64,000 bases of DNA, taken from contig NC_057861.1 in assembly GCF_019393635.1 (NCBI RefSeq), positions 356,773,953-356,837,952 of the forward strand, written 5' to 3'. Shown here piece by piece: positions 23,891-34,979 of the stretch. Under the pieces are notes generated by a model. That model was not told the DNA's origin. It did not search any database and saw only the letters and a list, made by a program, of their open reading frames with translations. Position numbers and translations under genes: made by a program. Source of the DNA: Dromiciops gliroides. Taxonomy: Eukaryota; Chordata; Mammalia; Microbiotheria; Microbiotheriidae. How positions within the stretch are numbered: the stretch's first letter is position 1; each line of letters opens with the position of its first letter.

Positions 23891-24024
23891 AAACTTCAAT
23901 GAAACGTTTTTCACCTCAATGTAACCGTAAGTCCTACAGACAGTGGGTCTTTATATACAATTCTAAAATGAAATATAAAATAATACTAATAGTCCAATAT
24001 GGAGCTGTACATGTAAAAAAGTCT

Positions 24025-24027
<3 letters not shown>

Positions 24028-24123
<96 letters not shown>

Positions 24124-24138
24124 CACACACACACACAT
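24028..24138. repeat. Compound (CT)n(AT)n(AC)n microsatellite
   Basis: About 21 CT units, then about 23 AT units, then an AC run. It yields a low-complexity 98-codon ORF (23899-24195) that is not a gene. Confidence 0.97.
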
Positions 24139-24199
24139 CGAATCAAGCTGAATAACTCAAGGCAAAAAACATATTTGTCTCAATTATATGAATAGTCAA

Positions 24200-24560
24200 G
24201 CAGAAGGTTTTTTTTGTTTTTTGTTTTTGGAGGTTTTTTCAGTTTGTTTTGTTTACTTTTTATTACCTGCAAGAATTGAGATCATTTCATGAATTCTCTA
24301 ATTTTACACAGGCAAATATATTTGCAGAATGGTACATTGAGGTCTTTGCCATCTGACATGGTTAGATGATTCGTTTTGTTTATATGGAGCATAACTTACA
24401 TTTTCTTGTTTGTTATAGGTCTGACCAGGTTTGGTTTGAAAGAGTATATATCCATGGCCTGGTTTCAGCACTTTCTTGGCATACAGCTTAGAGGCCTGCT
24501 GCTTCCTGTTATTCAGTTGTCTCAGTTCCCTCATGGTTAGTTAAAAAGGAAGGCAGATTG
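24200..24560. other. Unassigned spacer with a 76-codon reverse ORF
   Basis: A G/T-rich start is followed by unique sequence. The reverse-strand frame 24304-24534 is open and not low complexity, but I recognise no domain or homologue, and one ORF of this size is expected by chance. Confidence 0.3.
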
Positions 24561-24574
24561 CTGTCTTTTTATTC

Positions 24575-24685
24575 TGAAAGACCTGGGTTTAAACTGGGAC
24601 TCTGATACTTTGTTATTATATGACCATAGACAGGTCATTTATTCTTTCTAAAATTGGATTTCTCATTTGTAAGATGGAAATAATA
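24575..24685 (+). repeat. MIR-type SINE
   Basis: 'gacctgggtttaaactgggactctgatac' ... 'tatgaccatagacaggtcattta' ... 'tttctcatttgtaagatggaaataat' is the MIR order. A younger SINE has inserted directly after it. Confidence 0.75.
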
Positions 24686-24696
24686 ACATCTGAAAT

Positions 24697-24864
24697 GGGA
24701 GAGGCAGCTAGTAGGTTCAGTGGATAGAGCACTGGCTCTGGATTCAGGAGGACCTGAGTTCAAATCTGGCTTCAGACACTTGACACTTACTAGCTGTGTG
24801 ACCCTGGGCAAGTCACTTAATCCTCATTGCCCTGCAACAAAAAACAAAAAACAAAAAAACAAAA
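24697..24864 (+). mobile_element. Marsupial tRNA-derived SINE inserted in MIR
   Basis: GAGGCAGCTAGTAGGTTCAG head, GAGTTCAAATCTGGCT B box, TGTGTGACCCTGGGCAAGTC and a CAAAAAA-type tail. Flanking 15-mers at 24682-24696 and 24865-24879 match at 14 of 15. The duplicated bases belong to the MIR 3' region, so it split that older SINE. Confidence 0.96.
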
Positions 24865-25139
24865 AATAATATCTGAAATACCTAACAAGAAAAAAAAATC
24901 TGTGCAATACCTATAAAACTGCTTGTGCAGTCAAGCATATGTATACTCAAATCTTGATTTTATTTATCTGTTGCCTTGAGCATTTATGCCCCTACACACA
25001 TATCTAAGTCATTGAACTTGACTTGAGCAAGTCATTAAACAGTTGCATATCTGCACTGATAGATGTAGTTTAATCATCAGGAGTTCACCACACCAAAGAA
25101 ATCACAGGTCCATTCTCTCCCACACACCCTCAAAAAAAA

Positions 25140-25481
25140 AAAAGATTACCAACTCCATAAGGTCTATGCTAGGCACCTCTACTTCCTCTACTCTCACTCT
25201 TCCTAAACCTTTATAGCATAAATCATTCAACTGAAAATGCCTTCTCTAAAGTAAACAGCAATTGATTAAATGTTAAATCCTTATCCTTCTTGAACTCAGT
25301 GTAGCATTTGACACTGGTGCTTATGTTTGCTTTATTACATTCTCCTTTTCTCTCTAGATTCACAAAACACATTTCTCCTGGTTCTCCTACTACCTGTATT
25401 TTCTTGTGAATCTCCTTTTCTGAATTTTTATCCATGTCATAAACACTAACCACACATTTCTAGGAGGACTTTGGACTAAAA
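25140..25481 (+). mobile_element. L2 LINE fossil, ORF2 reverse-transcriptase segment
   Basis: Forward text 'aatccttatccttcttgaactcagtgtagcatttgacactgg' translates to ILILLELSVAFDTG. This matches the L2/CR1 RT motif ILLDLSAAFDTVDH. It is followed by 'tttctcctggttctcctactacctgtattttc' (SWFSSYLS) and 'tccatgtcataaacactaac'. The reading frame is dead. It is cut at about 25481 by the PUM3 retrocopy, and more L2 follows at 27776. Confidence 0.85.
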
Positions 25482-27775
25482 CCTTTTTTTTTCTTGTTGA
25501 AATATTAAGTTTTAGAGAATGTTTCAATTTTTTTTATTATATGTTCTTATATATTTCATGTTTCCCAATGTGAAGATGATTTTTTTTCACTCCAGATTTA
25601 ACTTTATTTACCACTTTTGGATCAGGGCTTTGGAGAAGGTGAGAAAGAACTCCTGCCCAAGTCTTCAATTTCTTGACACCAACTTGCTCTACCAATATTT
25701 TTGCAAAACAGCATTCTCTTCCACTGTCTTTTACTTATTCATCTTGTTCTAGTAACCATTTAAGAACTAGACATCCAGCTGTATGTTCTACGGCCAGGAG
25801 TCTTTTCAGGAGCACCTAATTTGTCAATGGTATTCATAGCATACTGAATATTTCTAATAGCAGATACCAGGGCCTTAATGAAAAATACACATGTAGACTT
25901 TTCTGTCATCAATTTCTCAACATGAGCTTGAATGTACCTTAAGAAGGCTGGGGAAATAGACTCCAAGAGCTCCTTATAGAAGATTATACTATCTTTCTTG
26001 GTATGTACATTTCCATCACCCTTCTGAAGAACTTAAATGATTTCAGTTACAAAATGTGCAGGATCTCTAGGGCATAGTAAATACAACAGAAAGTTTCTTC
26101 CATATTTGTTGTTTACTATATTCAGCAGGGAACTGATGATTTCTAACATAACTATTTGCTTCCTAAGCTTAGTATCTTCAACACAATCAAATGTTGAAAG
26201 CAAAATTAAATGAGAATATTTGCAGTTGGCTACCTTTTCAATGTGTCTTTGTTGTTTTAATAATAACTTTTCTGTCCTTTGGTGTGCCATGCCACAGACA
26301 GTACATGGCTGCTCTAGCTCCATCATGTGTATATGTAAGGTATATTATAGCTTCTTTGCTTCAATCATTTCTAATCTGAGTTTTGGGGTTGCATGGGTGA
26401 AAAAGTCCAACAAGAGCTTATGTTCCAGTGAATGTTTAATTACAGTTTCTTTTTGAGCCATTGGTGTAACAATCTGATACATTTCATCCATAATAGCCTC
26501 TTGCTTATCAGGCTGTACCTCTAATACTTTTTCCAGAGTTGGGTGAATTGCAGACTTGTAAAACTACAATGTATTCCCATAGGGTTCTTCTACCAGCATC
26601 TTCCACTCTTCCAAAATTGCTTTGTCATTGTAAGCATATTCCACTACAACCTATGCTTCTACATGCCACCACATCTTCTGCACCAGACCTTTAAAAGTTT
26701 TTATTATTTCTGCAATTTGTGATTTATTTCCATGCATAAGAAATTTCTTAATGACATTTCTGGAATATTTGGCCTTACTCAATTCAACCTAATTATCTTT
26801 TAATTATTTAAATGTCTTTTTCCTTTGTTCCTCATTACCAAATTGAGTGTAACATTGGACAATAATGGTTTGAATCATATAGAAATGCAATACTTTTAAT
26901 ATTGCTCTGAATCAACTTCTGCAATTCACTCACCAGTTTTGCTCTTTTTTCTTTGTCACATTTTTTTTTTCTTCTTAGGTATTCTCAAGTTTGCTTTGCC
27001 TTGAAAATGGTGCTGTACTAATTGCTTTTATTATTGAGTTGTCTGCTCTGCTTTAGTTCTTTCTTTTTCTTTTTCAAGTTATCCCACTTGGGTTTCTTAG
27101 GTCCTGTTTCTTCACTTTTGCCCTTGGGTTGTAAATTTCTTTTTGTCTTCAACATGTTAACTTCTTGTTTATTCTTTTTTGTTTGCTGAGGCAATTGGGG
27201 TTAAGTGACTTGCCCAGGGTCACACAGCTATTACGTATCAAGCGTCTGAGGCTGGATTTGAACTCAGGTCCTCCTGAATCCAGGGCTGGTGCTTTATCCA
27301 CTGCACCACCACCTGCACCCTTCAACTGTTTTGCTCCAGTTTTCTTGGGCAACATGCACCCCTCCTGTTTATTCTTGAACTGTATTGCACCAGTTTTCTT
27401 AAATAACATGTCTCCTTGCTGCTTATTCATGAATTGTTTCAGACCCATTTCCCCAAGCTTTATGTTACTTTTCTCAGATTTCTTGGAGCTGAATTTTGTT
27501 CCTCTTCCTTCATCACTGTTACTTGGAAACTTCTTTGGAGAATGAGAATCATTGTCCTTCTTAAATCTTTTATTCCCTCTGGGGATGTCTTTACACACTT
27601 TATTGTAAGTTTTTTAAACTTTGACTTCCATAGTAGCAATTCAAGCATGTGCCACTATGACATAACTGTTTTGGCTACCATATTTTTGCAGATGATTTCC
27701 TAATTTTATACATCCTTTGTGTCTTTTGTGAACTAGTTCTATATTTAAAAAAAAGATACCTTTTTGCCATCTTGA
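25482..27775 (-). pseudogene. PUM3: Processed PUM3 (Puf-A / KIAA0020) pseudogene
   Basis: An intronless, reverse-strand copy of almost the whole PUM3 coding sequence. PUM3 is a nucleolar Pumilio-repeat protein of about 648 residues in human that acts in ribosome biogenesis. The start ATG lies at 27631-27629 (MEVK). It is followed by KRFKKDNDSHSPKKFPSNSD and LGEMGLKQFMNKQQGD, then, past a SINE, Puf repeats. The best-preserved block (26033-26326) reads IEKVANCKYSHLILLSTFDC ... EIISSLLNIVNNKYGR ... LLYLLCPRDPAH, nearly collinear with human YVEKVANGQYSHLVLLAAFDC. EHTAGCLVLKWLLEQDE and CFAKILVEQVGVKKLK lie further on. Many stops and frameshifts make it non-functional. A 9-base T run at 25484-25492 is the copied poly-A tail. 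TTTGGACTAAAA (25470-25481) and TTTGGATCTAAAA (27776-27788) look like a worn target duplication. Confidence 0.95.
27172..27320 (-). mobile_element. Marsupial tRNA-derived SINE inside the PUM3 pseudogene
   Basis: T-rich tail, GAGGCAATTGGGGTTAAGTG, CAGGTCCTCCTGAATCCAGG and CACCACCTGC. It interrupts the lysine-rich N-terminal part of the PUM3 copy. The same strand reads through it to give a spurious 149-codon ORF that joins PUM3 and SINE text. Confidence 0.95.
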
Positions 27776-27960
27776 TTTGGATCTAAAATTCAACACATCC
27801 AAAACCACCACTCACTTCTCAAAAATTTCTTCCCAAATCCTCCTCTCTTTCTAACTTTCCTAATTACTATATAGGGCACCATTATCCTCCCAGGCATTCA
27901 GGCTCCCAATCTTGCTGTCATCCTCCAGTCCTCACACAATCAGTAATCAATTATTAATAA
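27776..27960 (+). mobile_element. L2 LINE fossil, continuation after the PUM3 insertion
   Basis: 'ctaaaattcaacacatccaaaac' ... 'ttctaactttcctaattac' ... 'gggcaccattatcctcccaggcattcaggctcccaatcttgctgtcatcctcc' corresponds in order to L2 ORF2 'ctcaaactcaacatgtccaaaac' ... 'ggcaccaccatcct' ... 'gtcatcctcgactcc'. It lies downstream of the RT segment at 25140-25481, as expected if one L2 was split. Confidence 0.8.
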
Positions 27961-28379
27961 TTATAAATTTTCAAGTAAGCATCCTTACAAATAGAAATAA
28001 CAGAATGAAACATTATTATATACTTCAACAATCATGGCATTCATATTGCCAAATACTTTATACTGATGTTCTTCATAATTTATGATATTTACTATCTGCT
28101 ATCATTTATTATTTAACACAGAAAAGATATTGCATATTGAGGAAGTTAAAACTGGGAATGAAGCAGGTGGTAAAAGGAGGGAAAGTTTTAAAAAGTAAAA
28201 ATTATATGTATCATTAAATTTTTGTTATTTTTATTTATACTTTTAATTCTGTGTATATTGTTACTTTTCATAATAATATTGCAAATATATTGACATATAT
28301 ATGTATATATACATATATATATATTTACAGGTACACACATTCATATTTTAAAAAGAAAAATATTTTAACTAAGTATTAA

Positions 28380-28525
28380 ATATCTATCTCCTATGAGGAA
28401 ACTGGCCCTCAGAAATGTTCATTAATTTGTCCAATGTCACACACCTAAAAATTGGCATAGCTAGTATTTGAACCCAAGTCTCCCAATTCCAGTGCCATTC
28501 TTTCCACTATGCCAATCTGTCTCCA
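28380..28525 (-). repeat. MIR-type SINE, reverse strand
   Basis: 'tgaggaaactggccctcag', 'tttgtccaatgtcacacacctaaaaattgg', 'atttgaacccaagtctcccaattccag' and 'ttctttccactatgccaatctgtctcc' follow the reversed MIR order closely. Confidence 0.85.
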
Positions 28526-28669
28526 GAATTATATCATTAGATTATATTCCCTGTTTATTGAGATTTTCATTGTCTATTTCTATTTTATTTGGTGACATTT
28601 CTCCTTTAATTTTTCCTCCATTATATATCACAGAATCTTAAATAAAATTTCATCTCTATAAATTCAATC

Positions 28670-28850
28670 AACAGTCATGGATTAAATGCAAGCATTGTGC
28701 TAAGCACTGGAAAAAGACAAAAATTAAAACTGTTACTGTTCTCAAGGACATTACATTCCATTGGAAGGGAACAAGACAGACACAGAGAAGTGAAGTGAAA
28801 ATAAATTAAAAGTTTATAAAAATATCATTATAAGGGAAGGGCACTAATAC
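28670..28850. repeat. Ancient interspersed repeat
   Basis: 'gcaagcattgtgctaagcactgg' ... 'ctgttctcaaggacattacattccattgg' is a worn copy of the common mammalian block ('CAGGCACTGTGCTAAGC' ... 'CTCAAGGAGCTTACATTCTA'). I recognise the block but do not assign the family. Confidence 0.55.
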
Positions 28851-29154
28851 CTGGGTGGATTACAATAACATTCTTGAAAAAGATGCTTGAAAAATGTAAT
28901 CATTATGAAAAGAAAATATAATCTCTACCCAAGTATTCCCATGCAAACTCTTCTATTTAAAGTACTCAAAAAACCCAAAAACCTTCATCAAAAGTTAATG
29001 ATTTATAGTAACCTATAATTGATCATAGAAGTATTGTTGTCTGTTACTACTTTTACAAAATATTATTTTTATATTTTTGAATGACATTCATTGTGTATAT
29101 GTATGTATATATGTATGTATGTATATGTGTAGGCATGTAGATTATAGGGTCTAG

Positions 29155-29275
29155 AATACCAACCCACAGGGTTTTTGTGAAGATCAAATGGGATATTTGT
29201 AAAAAGATTTTGTTTGTTTTTAGCATAGTGCATGGCACTCTGTAGTTACTATAAAATTTTTATTCCCTTCCTGGT
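29155..29275 (+). repeat. MIR 3' fragment
   Basis: 'acagggtttttgtgaagatcaaatgggatatttgtaaaaag' ... 'gcatagtgcatggcactctgtagttac' is the distal part of a MIR-type SINE. Confidence 0.65.
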
Positions 29276-29329
29276 CACTTACTTATTTTTATTTTCTTTG
29301 TACTGAAAACATCACATGCACTCTAAACC

Positions 29330-29915
29330 CATATCTCCAATGGTGTTTTGTACATCTCAAATTTAATGTCTCTTAGGCATTTCAACCTCAACATGATTAA
29401 AACAGAGCTCATTATTTCTGCTCCTTAACCTACCCATCTTTCCAATTTTCCTATTAGTCATGAAGATACCATATTCTCCCAGTCACATAAGCTCAGTATC
29501 ATCCTCTACTGCTCATTCACCCTATCACATGACTCATTACAAAATACTGTCATTTTTAGCTTCAAAACATTGTCATTTACATCTGCTTCTTTATATTCAT
29601 ACACAGACAACCATAGCAAAAGCATACATCCTCCTCCTAAAATATTGCAAAAGTGGCTTCTACCATTCTTCCTTGTATCATCACTTCTTCCTCCAATCCA
29701 TCTTCCTATCAGCTAAATGCCAAAGTGATTTTCTTGAAATACAGTTGTGATCATATCATATGATCCCCCTCATTAATCGCAAGGTTTCAGTTCTCTATTA
29801 ATTCCAAGATGAAATATACAATATCAGTGGCTTGAAAATTAAAGTCCTTTATATCCTGGCTTTTTTAGTTATTTTCTATCTCCCTTACTATTCCTTTATT
29901 TCTGAGATGACCTCC
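29330..29915 (+). mobile_element. L2 LINE fossil, ORF2 3' half
   Basis: The forward strand runs through L2 text in order: 'tttcaacctcaacatgattaaaacagagctcattat', 'cagtatcatcctctactgctcattcacc', 'cctcctcctaaaatattgcaaaagtggcttctac', 'aatgccaaagtgattttcttgaaatac', 'ttccaagatgaaatata'. These match L2 blocks such as 'CTCAACATGTCCAAAAC' and 'AGAATAAAGTCCAAACTCC'. It is strongly diverged and dead. A CT microsatellite interrupts its far end. Confidence 0.8.
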
Positions 29916-29916
29916 C

Positions 29917-29930
29917 ATCTCTCTCTCTCT

Positions 29931-30008
<78 letters not shown>
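29917..30008. repeat. Long (CT)n microsatellite
   Basis: About 45 CT units with one interruption, then a GT run. Such polypurine-polypyrimidine tracts can form triplex (H-DNA). It produces Arg-Glu and Ser-Leu chance ORFs on the two strands. Confidence 0.98.
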
Positions 30009-30016
<8 letters not shown>

Positions 30017-30149
30017 ATATGACTCTCTCTGTCTCTTTCTTTATCTGTCTCATTCTTTCTCCCTACACACACACACATGAGTAGGTAGTTGCATGTGTTT
30101 TCCCCCATTAAAATCAGGTTTCTGAAGAAAGAAACCATATTTTATAACA

Positions 30150-31660
30150 ATTAATTATATTAAATATTTTCCTTTTGTTGAAGCACCTTAAATGCCTGTT
30201 ATAAATCCAATGTGGTGAATACTGTTTTTACCTTTATTTCTACAGCACTGGGGAGGATGGTGCAGGATCTTATATTTCTTATATTAATTAATCATATTGA
30301 CCTATAGTTTTCTTTCATTTTTTATCCTGTCTTAGTATAGATATTGGGGATATATTTGATTATTAAATAATTTGGTAAACCTTTTCCGTTATTTTTAAGC
30401 ATAATTTATATATACTTATTAATTATTTCAAATTATAACATCAGTTTCTGGATGTGACTGGATCGGGTTTTTTTTTTACCTGTGATAGTTCTTTCATAAC
30501 TAATTTTATTTCATTTTATTTATTTGTATTGTATAAAATGTCTCATTCTATGTTAAATTGAACATTTTCTATTTTATTTATTCCTTCATTAACTTTGAAT
30601 CCCTACTTTTGACAAAAATCAATTATGCAGAGGAAGTTCTGATAAGTAATTTTTTGTTTACATTATATTATATTAATCATGACATTAACATTATATTACA
30701 TCATTTAATTTTTAAACCTTACTTTGTACTTACTCTTTCAAAGGAAGAAAAAAATAAGTCCAACTTTCCAGGAGCATAGATTCTAATAGATGTGATTTTA
30801 TATTGCTAGGTTTTCAACTTGATTTGATTTTCCTTCCAATTTATGTATTCAAGTTAACTAAGTTTAACAGTTTTATAAGTATTTTCAAAGAACCAGGTTT
30901 CAGTTTTGTTTTTCAGTAAAAAAAAAAAATACCTATAGTAGTAGATATTCCCATAGCACATTAAAATTTGCTAACCAGTTTATACTCAATATCGCTGCTG
31001 ATTTTCAAAATAATCCTCTAAAGTGAATGAAATTATTAAGCTCATGTTGTAAATGAAGTAATTGAGTCAGACAGCTTTTTGTTGTCGTTTTTTTTTGTTC
31101 TTTGTTTTGTTTTGTTTTGTTTTGACTTGCTGAGATTCAAATAGTGATGGTATATCAAGCAGGATTTGCACTCAGGTCTTACTGACTCCATGTTCCCATT
31201 TTCAAACTTTATCTACATGTTACTGAGCTACAACCTATATTCTTTTGGATTTCCAAATTATGTATTTCTCTTATTTTAAAAATCTTTCATTTTATTCTTA
31301 TTTGGGATTTTCTTATTTTTCTCCATAAAGTCTTAGTTTAATCACTGAAATTTTGGGGTACTGTCCTTTTACCATTCTCTTTCAGATAATTATTTATTAG
31401 GTTTTTTTGTTATTGTTTGACTCACCCATTATCCAGATGAATTGTTAATTTTTTATTTTGTATCTTTTGTTTTTTTCCCTTTGTATTAATATTTTATCAT
31501 GCAATTGTCAATAAATTATATTTAATTTATTTGCATTTCACATTGATTTATAATTTCTTCTACTATTATTTATGTCTAATGTTATTTTGGTTCTAAATTT
31601 CCAACTTTTTTCATCTTTACAGTATCTTTTTGTTTTTTATTTGAAACAGCCAATAATTTG
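30150..31660 (-). mobile_element. L1 LINE ORF2 fossil, reverse strand
   Basis: The plus strand is T-rich and follows the antisense of L1 ORF2: 'ttttccttttgttgaagcaccttaaatgcctgttataaatcc', 'attgacctatagttttctttc', 'ctggatgtgactggatcgg' (from 'aatccatctggtcctgg'), 'caaagaaccaggtttcagttttg', 'ttgtttgactcacccatt', 'tttgcatttcacattgat'. A MIR-like insertion lies at about 30950-31240. It is very decayed and the edges are approximate. Confidence 0.6.
30950..31240 (-). repeat. MIR-type SINE remnant with (TTTTG)n
   Basis: 'tttcaaaataatcctctaaag' ... 'attaagctcatgttgtaaatgaagtaattgagtcagacag' resembles the reversed MIR ('TTTAATCCTCACAACAACC' ... 'CATTTTACAGATGAGGAAAC'). A TTTTG run at about 31100-31123 follows, then 'ggatttgcactcaggtcttactgactcc'. 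Confidence 0.55.
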
Positions 31661-32105
31661 GGCATTTCCACACAAATAGTAGAACAGAAAAAGAAAATGG
31701 TACATGAAGCTATCTCCATTTTGCATACCTTTTTCCTATTTTTGAATGAAAAATAAATTATTTCTGTAGTTTTCCAGGTTTTCCTTTTTCAAATTTTCTT
31801 TCCTTTGTCTTTCCTGTTTTTCTTCTTTCTGGATATCCTTTAGTTTTCTTCTTAATGTAAGATGCTTCCAAGAACCTTTTTTCTTTCATTTCATATTTCT
31901 TTTTTGCTATTCTATCCTTATTTATCATGATTTTCCCTCTTCTCTTTTCCTGTCCCATTGAGCAAATTCATTATCTTCATTCCTCTATTTTCCTCATCTT
32001 CCTCCTCATAACTTTTGATTTCCTTCTAGGTTTCCTTCACTGAATCCTTTCATATAATGTTTTCCTTTGATTTGCTCTCATTATTTTTTCTTCTCTACTG
32101 TGATG
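31661..32105. other. T-rich spacer
   Basis: Pyrimidine-rich sequence, possibly more antisense L1, but I cannot match blocks securely. The reverse 66-codon Lys/Arg-rich ORF (31758-31958) is a translation of that composition. Confidence 0.4.
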
Positions 32106-32109
32106 TTTA

Positions 32110-32560
32110 AAATCCATTATAAATTAGAAGAGTTAGCATCAGTTTGGGGCATTAAGCACTTATTAGTGAAGAAGAGAACACCTGGGTCAGAAAGCCAAGG
32201 AAAAAACCTATCTAGCCTAGCGTCCTCAATTCTTCCACCACCAGCCTTTTTGAGCAACAAACTGCTAGTCCCAGCTTCCTCTGAGTCCTGAGGAGAGGCA
32301 GTCCATACACACTGCTTCAAGCTAATTGGCTTGCATAACCCAAACCCATTGGTTCACTGGGCTTTAGGGTGGTCCAGTGTTGAGGTCAGAGTCCACAGTC
32401 TCTGAGAACACACCCTCTTCAGAGTCAGACAGGTGTGGATTCAATTGAATTAACTTTAAATACATTAATCAGTTAAGTCAGTCAATCTCAGTCAATCCAA
32501 TCAATCTGGGGCCTTTGGGTGTTAGCAAAGCCCATTATTTTATTATACTACTAATATTGT
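32110..32560. mobile_element. Possible LTR fragment of unknown family
   Basis: This block has balanced composition and sharp contrast with the T-rich DNA on both sides. It has 'gagtccacagtctctgagaacacaccctcttcagagtcagacagg', and AATAAAATAATGGGC on the reverse strand, which could be a poly-A signal. I found no TG...CA borders or target duplication, so the call is tentative. Confidence 0.3.
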
Positions 32561-34190
32561 GAATTTCACTTACTTTTTTCATTCATTCACTATGTCTTCA
32601 TTTATTACTTTTTTTCTATTACTCATAGACTAAAAGTTCTGAAGTACATGGTGTTAATTATGACTTTTATATTTTATAAAATTTTGATACTACTGCTTTT
32701 GTTGATCTTGTACCATCTTCTTTTTTGTTTTTCTGTTCTGCCTCATTTTCAAATATATATTTGAAAGAAAGACAAACAACCAATACCACATGGTGGGATT
32801 TATTTTGTTACCCAAAACTTGGGGTACACTTTTACCCTGCCCTCAATATAAATAATATACATCTTCAAATCCATCTTATCCCTTATCAGGAATTACTTTC
32901 TTTTCTCCACTATGAGTCCAATTGTCTCTTTGATCTCACATTCTTTCATTTGGGTGGAAATCTGCTTAGAGAGGAATGACAATTTCTTAAAGAAGACAAT
33001 GCCCAATATATAATCGTTTCTCAAACTAAACATATTGTGAGTCCCTTCAAACTTAAATATCCTCCAGTTGGTGAACACTTTGGCAGTTCCCCATCCTTTT
33101 CTTTTGATACAAGTCCCTCTCAGTATCCTGGACCCATGTTCCCCTTTTCTATTGGCTACATCCCCTTTGCCCAAACATGCCTCCTGACCCCTTGCTAGTA
33201 TATATAGGGATGTCTACCTCTTTATTTTGAACTGTGAAGATGGTAGGAGTGAAAAACACATTTTCCTGACCTTTACCCTAGCCTTCTTCCTGCTTTTTCT
33301 CTTTTTTATGTAACCTTCTACTCTGCAGTCTTTTCCCACAACAAGTCATTGATTCATTTTACCAGTCAGAAGATTTATATCATGCTGTTTCAGTTCAATT
33401 CTTCCACCTTTACGTCTTTTGAATATTTAAGAATCCCCAAATAAAGGTTTTATCTCTTAGGTCACTTTTATCCTTTGATATTCTCTCTTTGTTCCTTTTT
33501 TTACTTCATAAATCAATCTTTTCCTTTTTAAGAACAATGATCCATGTGCATCCGTTACTTTCATGGCGTACTCTTAATCACTGTACTTATTTTAAGTTTC
33601 CTGTGCTTCTTTATTGGATGCTTGCAAGTCAAAATGTTTGCTAACTTCTACATATATGTGTGTGTGTGTGTGTGTGTTTAAGTCTATGTACATGCATATC
33701 TTGTTTATAGACACACATATATTTAAAAATGTCTTGTGTTTCTTGGTGGATAGACATTCATAATTTTTCATTTTTCCTCTTTCTGATTTGATTACTGTAG
33801 GAAAGATGTATAATATTTTGCTTGCAGTTTGAACTCCATTTGGTTTTTTTGGAACAAATTATTGCACTATCCCACTTTGTTTTAAACTCCAGAACAATCC
33901 TATGTTCTTAAAACTTCCTTTCCTTTTTTAATAGAAAGTATTTTGTTATTACTTATATCATTAAGTTGAACCACTGTATGTATTAGAGTTGGGAGTACAA
34001 GACTTTTTGTTTGTTTGTTTGTTCCACTCATTTTTGTTTTGTTTTTCCCTTGGAGTTGACTGGGGAATTATCTCAATCAATGCATTCATATCTTTATTTG
34101 GAAGGGTATTTTTTTCAGGTTTTATATTAATACCATCATTAAGGTATATATGTTTTATGTTTTGTCATGCTGCTGCTGTTGCTGCTGCTG

Positions 34191-34247
<57 letters not shown>

Positions 34248-34660
34248 GTCTCTCACTACATTAAAGAGATTTTCCATCACAGATTATTTTTCCTAATTTC
34301 CAAATTTGTTTTGTCTTAATTATGCATTAACCAGTCTAACTTAAATACTAAGTTAATTCCTAATTTCTTCTGAGTTTTATTTATACTTTCAGATGTCATG
34401 ACAATTCTCATTGTTCTTTCAGAATCTCAGAATGAAGGGACTAAGACGCTATCTTTCATCAAAATCTATAATTTTACTTTCCTTGATATATTTGCTAATC
34501 AAACTCTGGTTTTTCTTTAGGTTCTGCTTTTGTTGTTTTTTCTGATTTTGGATCTTTATTATTTTAACTGGTTTTGAAATTGTCCCTCAATAAGGCCTTT
34601 TCTCTTGATATATTCTCTCCCCCCCCCTTCCCCTTATTCTACCTATCACTAATGATTTCT
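32561..34660. other. Long T-rich, gene-free stretch
   Basis: Low-complexity T-rich sequence with no clear element. It includes a TG microsatellite at about 33655-33678 and a trinucleotide run (listed separately). Confidence 0.45.
34168..34247. repeat. (CTG)n(CTA)n trinucleotide microsatellite
   Basis: Seven or so CTG/TTG units pass into about 18 CTA/TAC units. A 91-codon ORF with an Ala/Thr run (33989-34264) is its translation and not a gene. Confidence 0.96.
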
Positions 34661-34979
34661 GTCCTCCTCTATTATTGGTAACACAGACCATTTGGGCCTG
34701 AGTTAAATTGCTGCATAACTCTTCTTACCTTGGAAGTTATGGAATTCCTTGGCTTGGGCCTTATGGCTCTGCGGTATGGGATTGGTTTCAGATAGGTTAC
34801 AAGTCAACTTTACCTTAGGTACAAAGTAGTCAGCTGTATAATAACCAGTTTGTTAACTTCCTGATTCTACTGTTTCCTTTTCTTTTGCCTAATGTAACTG
34901 GGAAGAGTTAATAACTGCTATCTTCATGTGAAAATGGTTACATGGGAATGCATAATTTGTGTATATTTTTCATTGTTGG

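Noticed and set aside
24304-24534. 76-codon reverse ORF of ordinary composition
   Set aside because: No motif was recognised and there is no neighbouring exon or promoter evidence. A protein search would be decisive.
27149-27598. 149-codon reverse ORF as an intact gene
   Set aside because: It joins a piece of the PUM3 pseudogene to a SINE (GAVDKAPALDSGGPEFKS), so it is a chance fusion in a dead copy.
29832-30138. Overlapping forward and reverse ORFs rich in Ser-Leu and Arg-Glu
   Set aside because: They are translations of the CT microsatellite on both strands.
33989-34264. 91-codon ORF with Ala and Thr runs
   Set aside because: It is the translation of the CTG/CTA trinucleotide array. There is no homology outside it.
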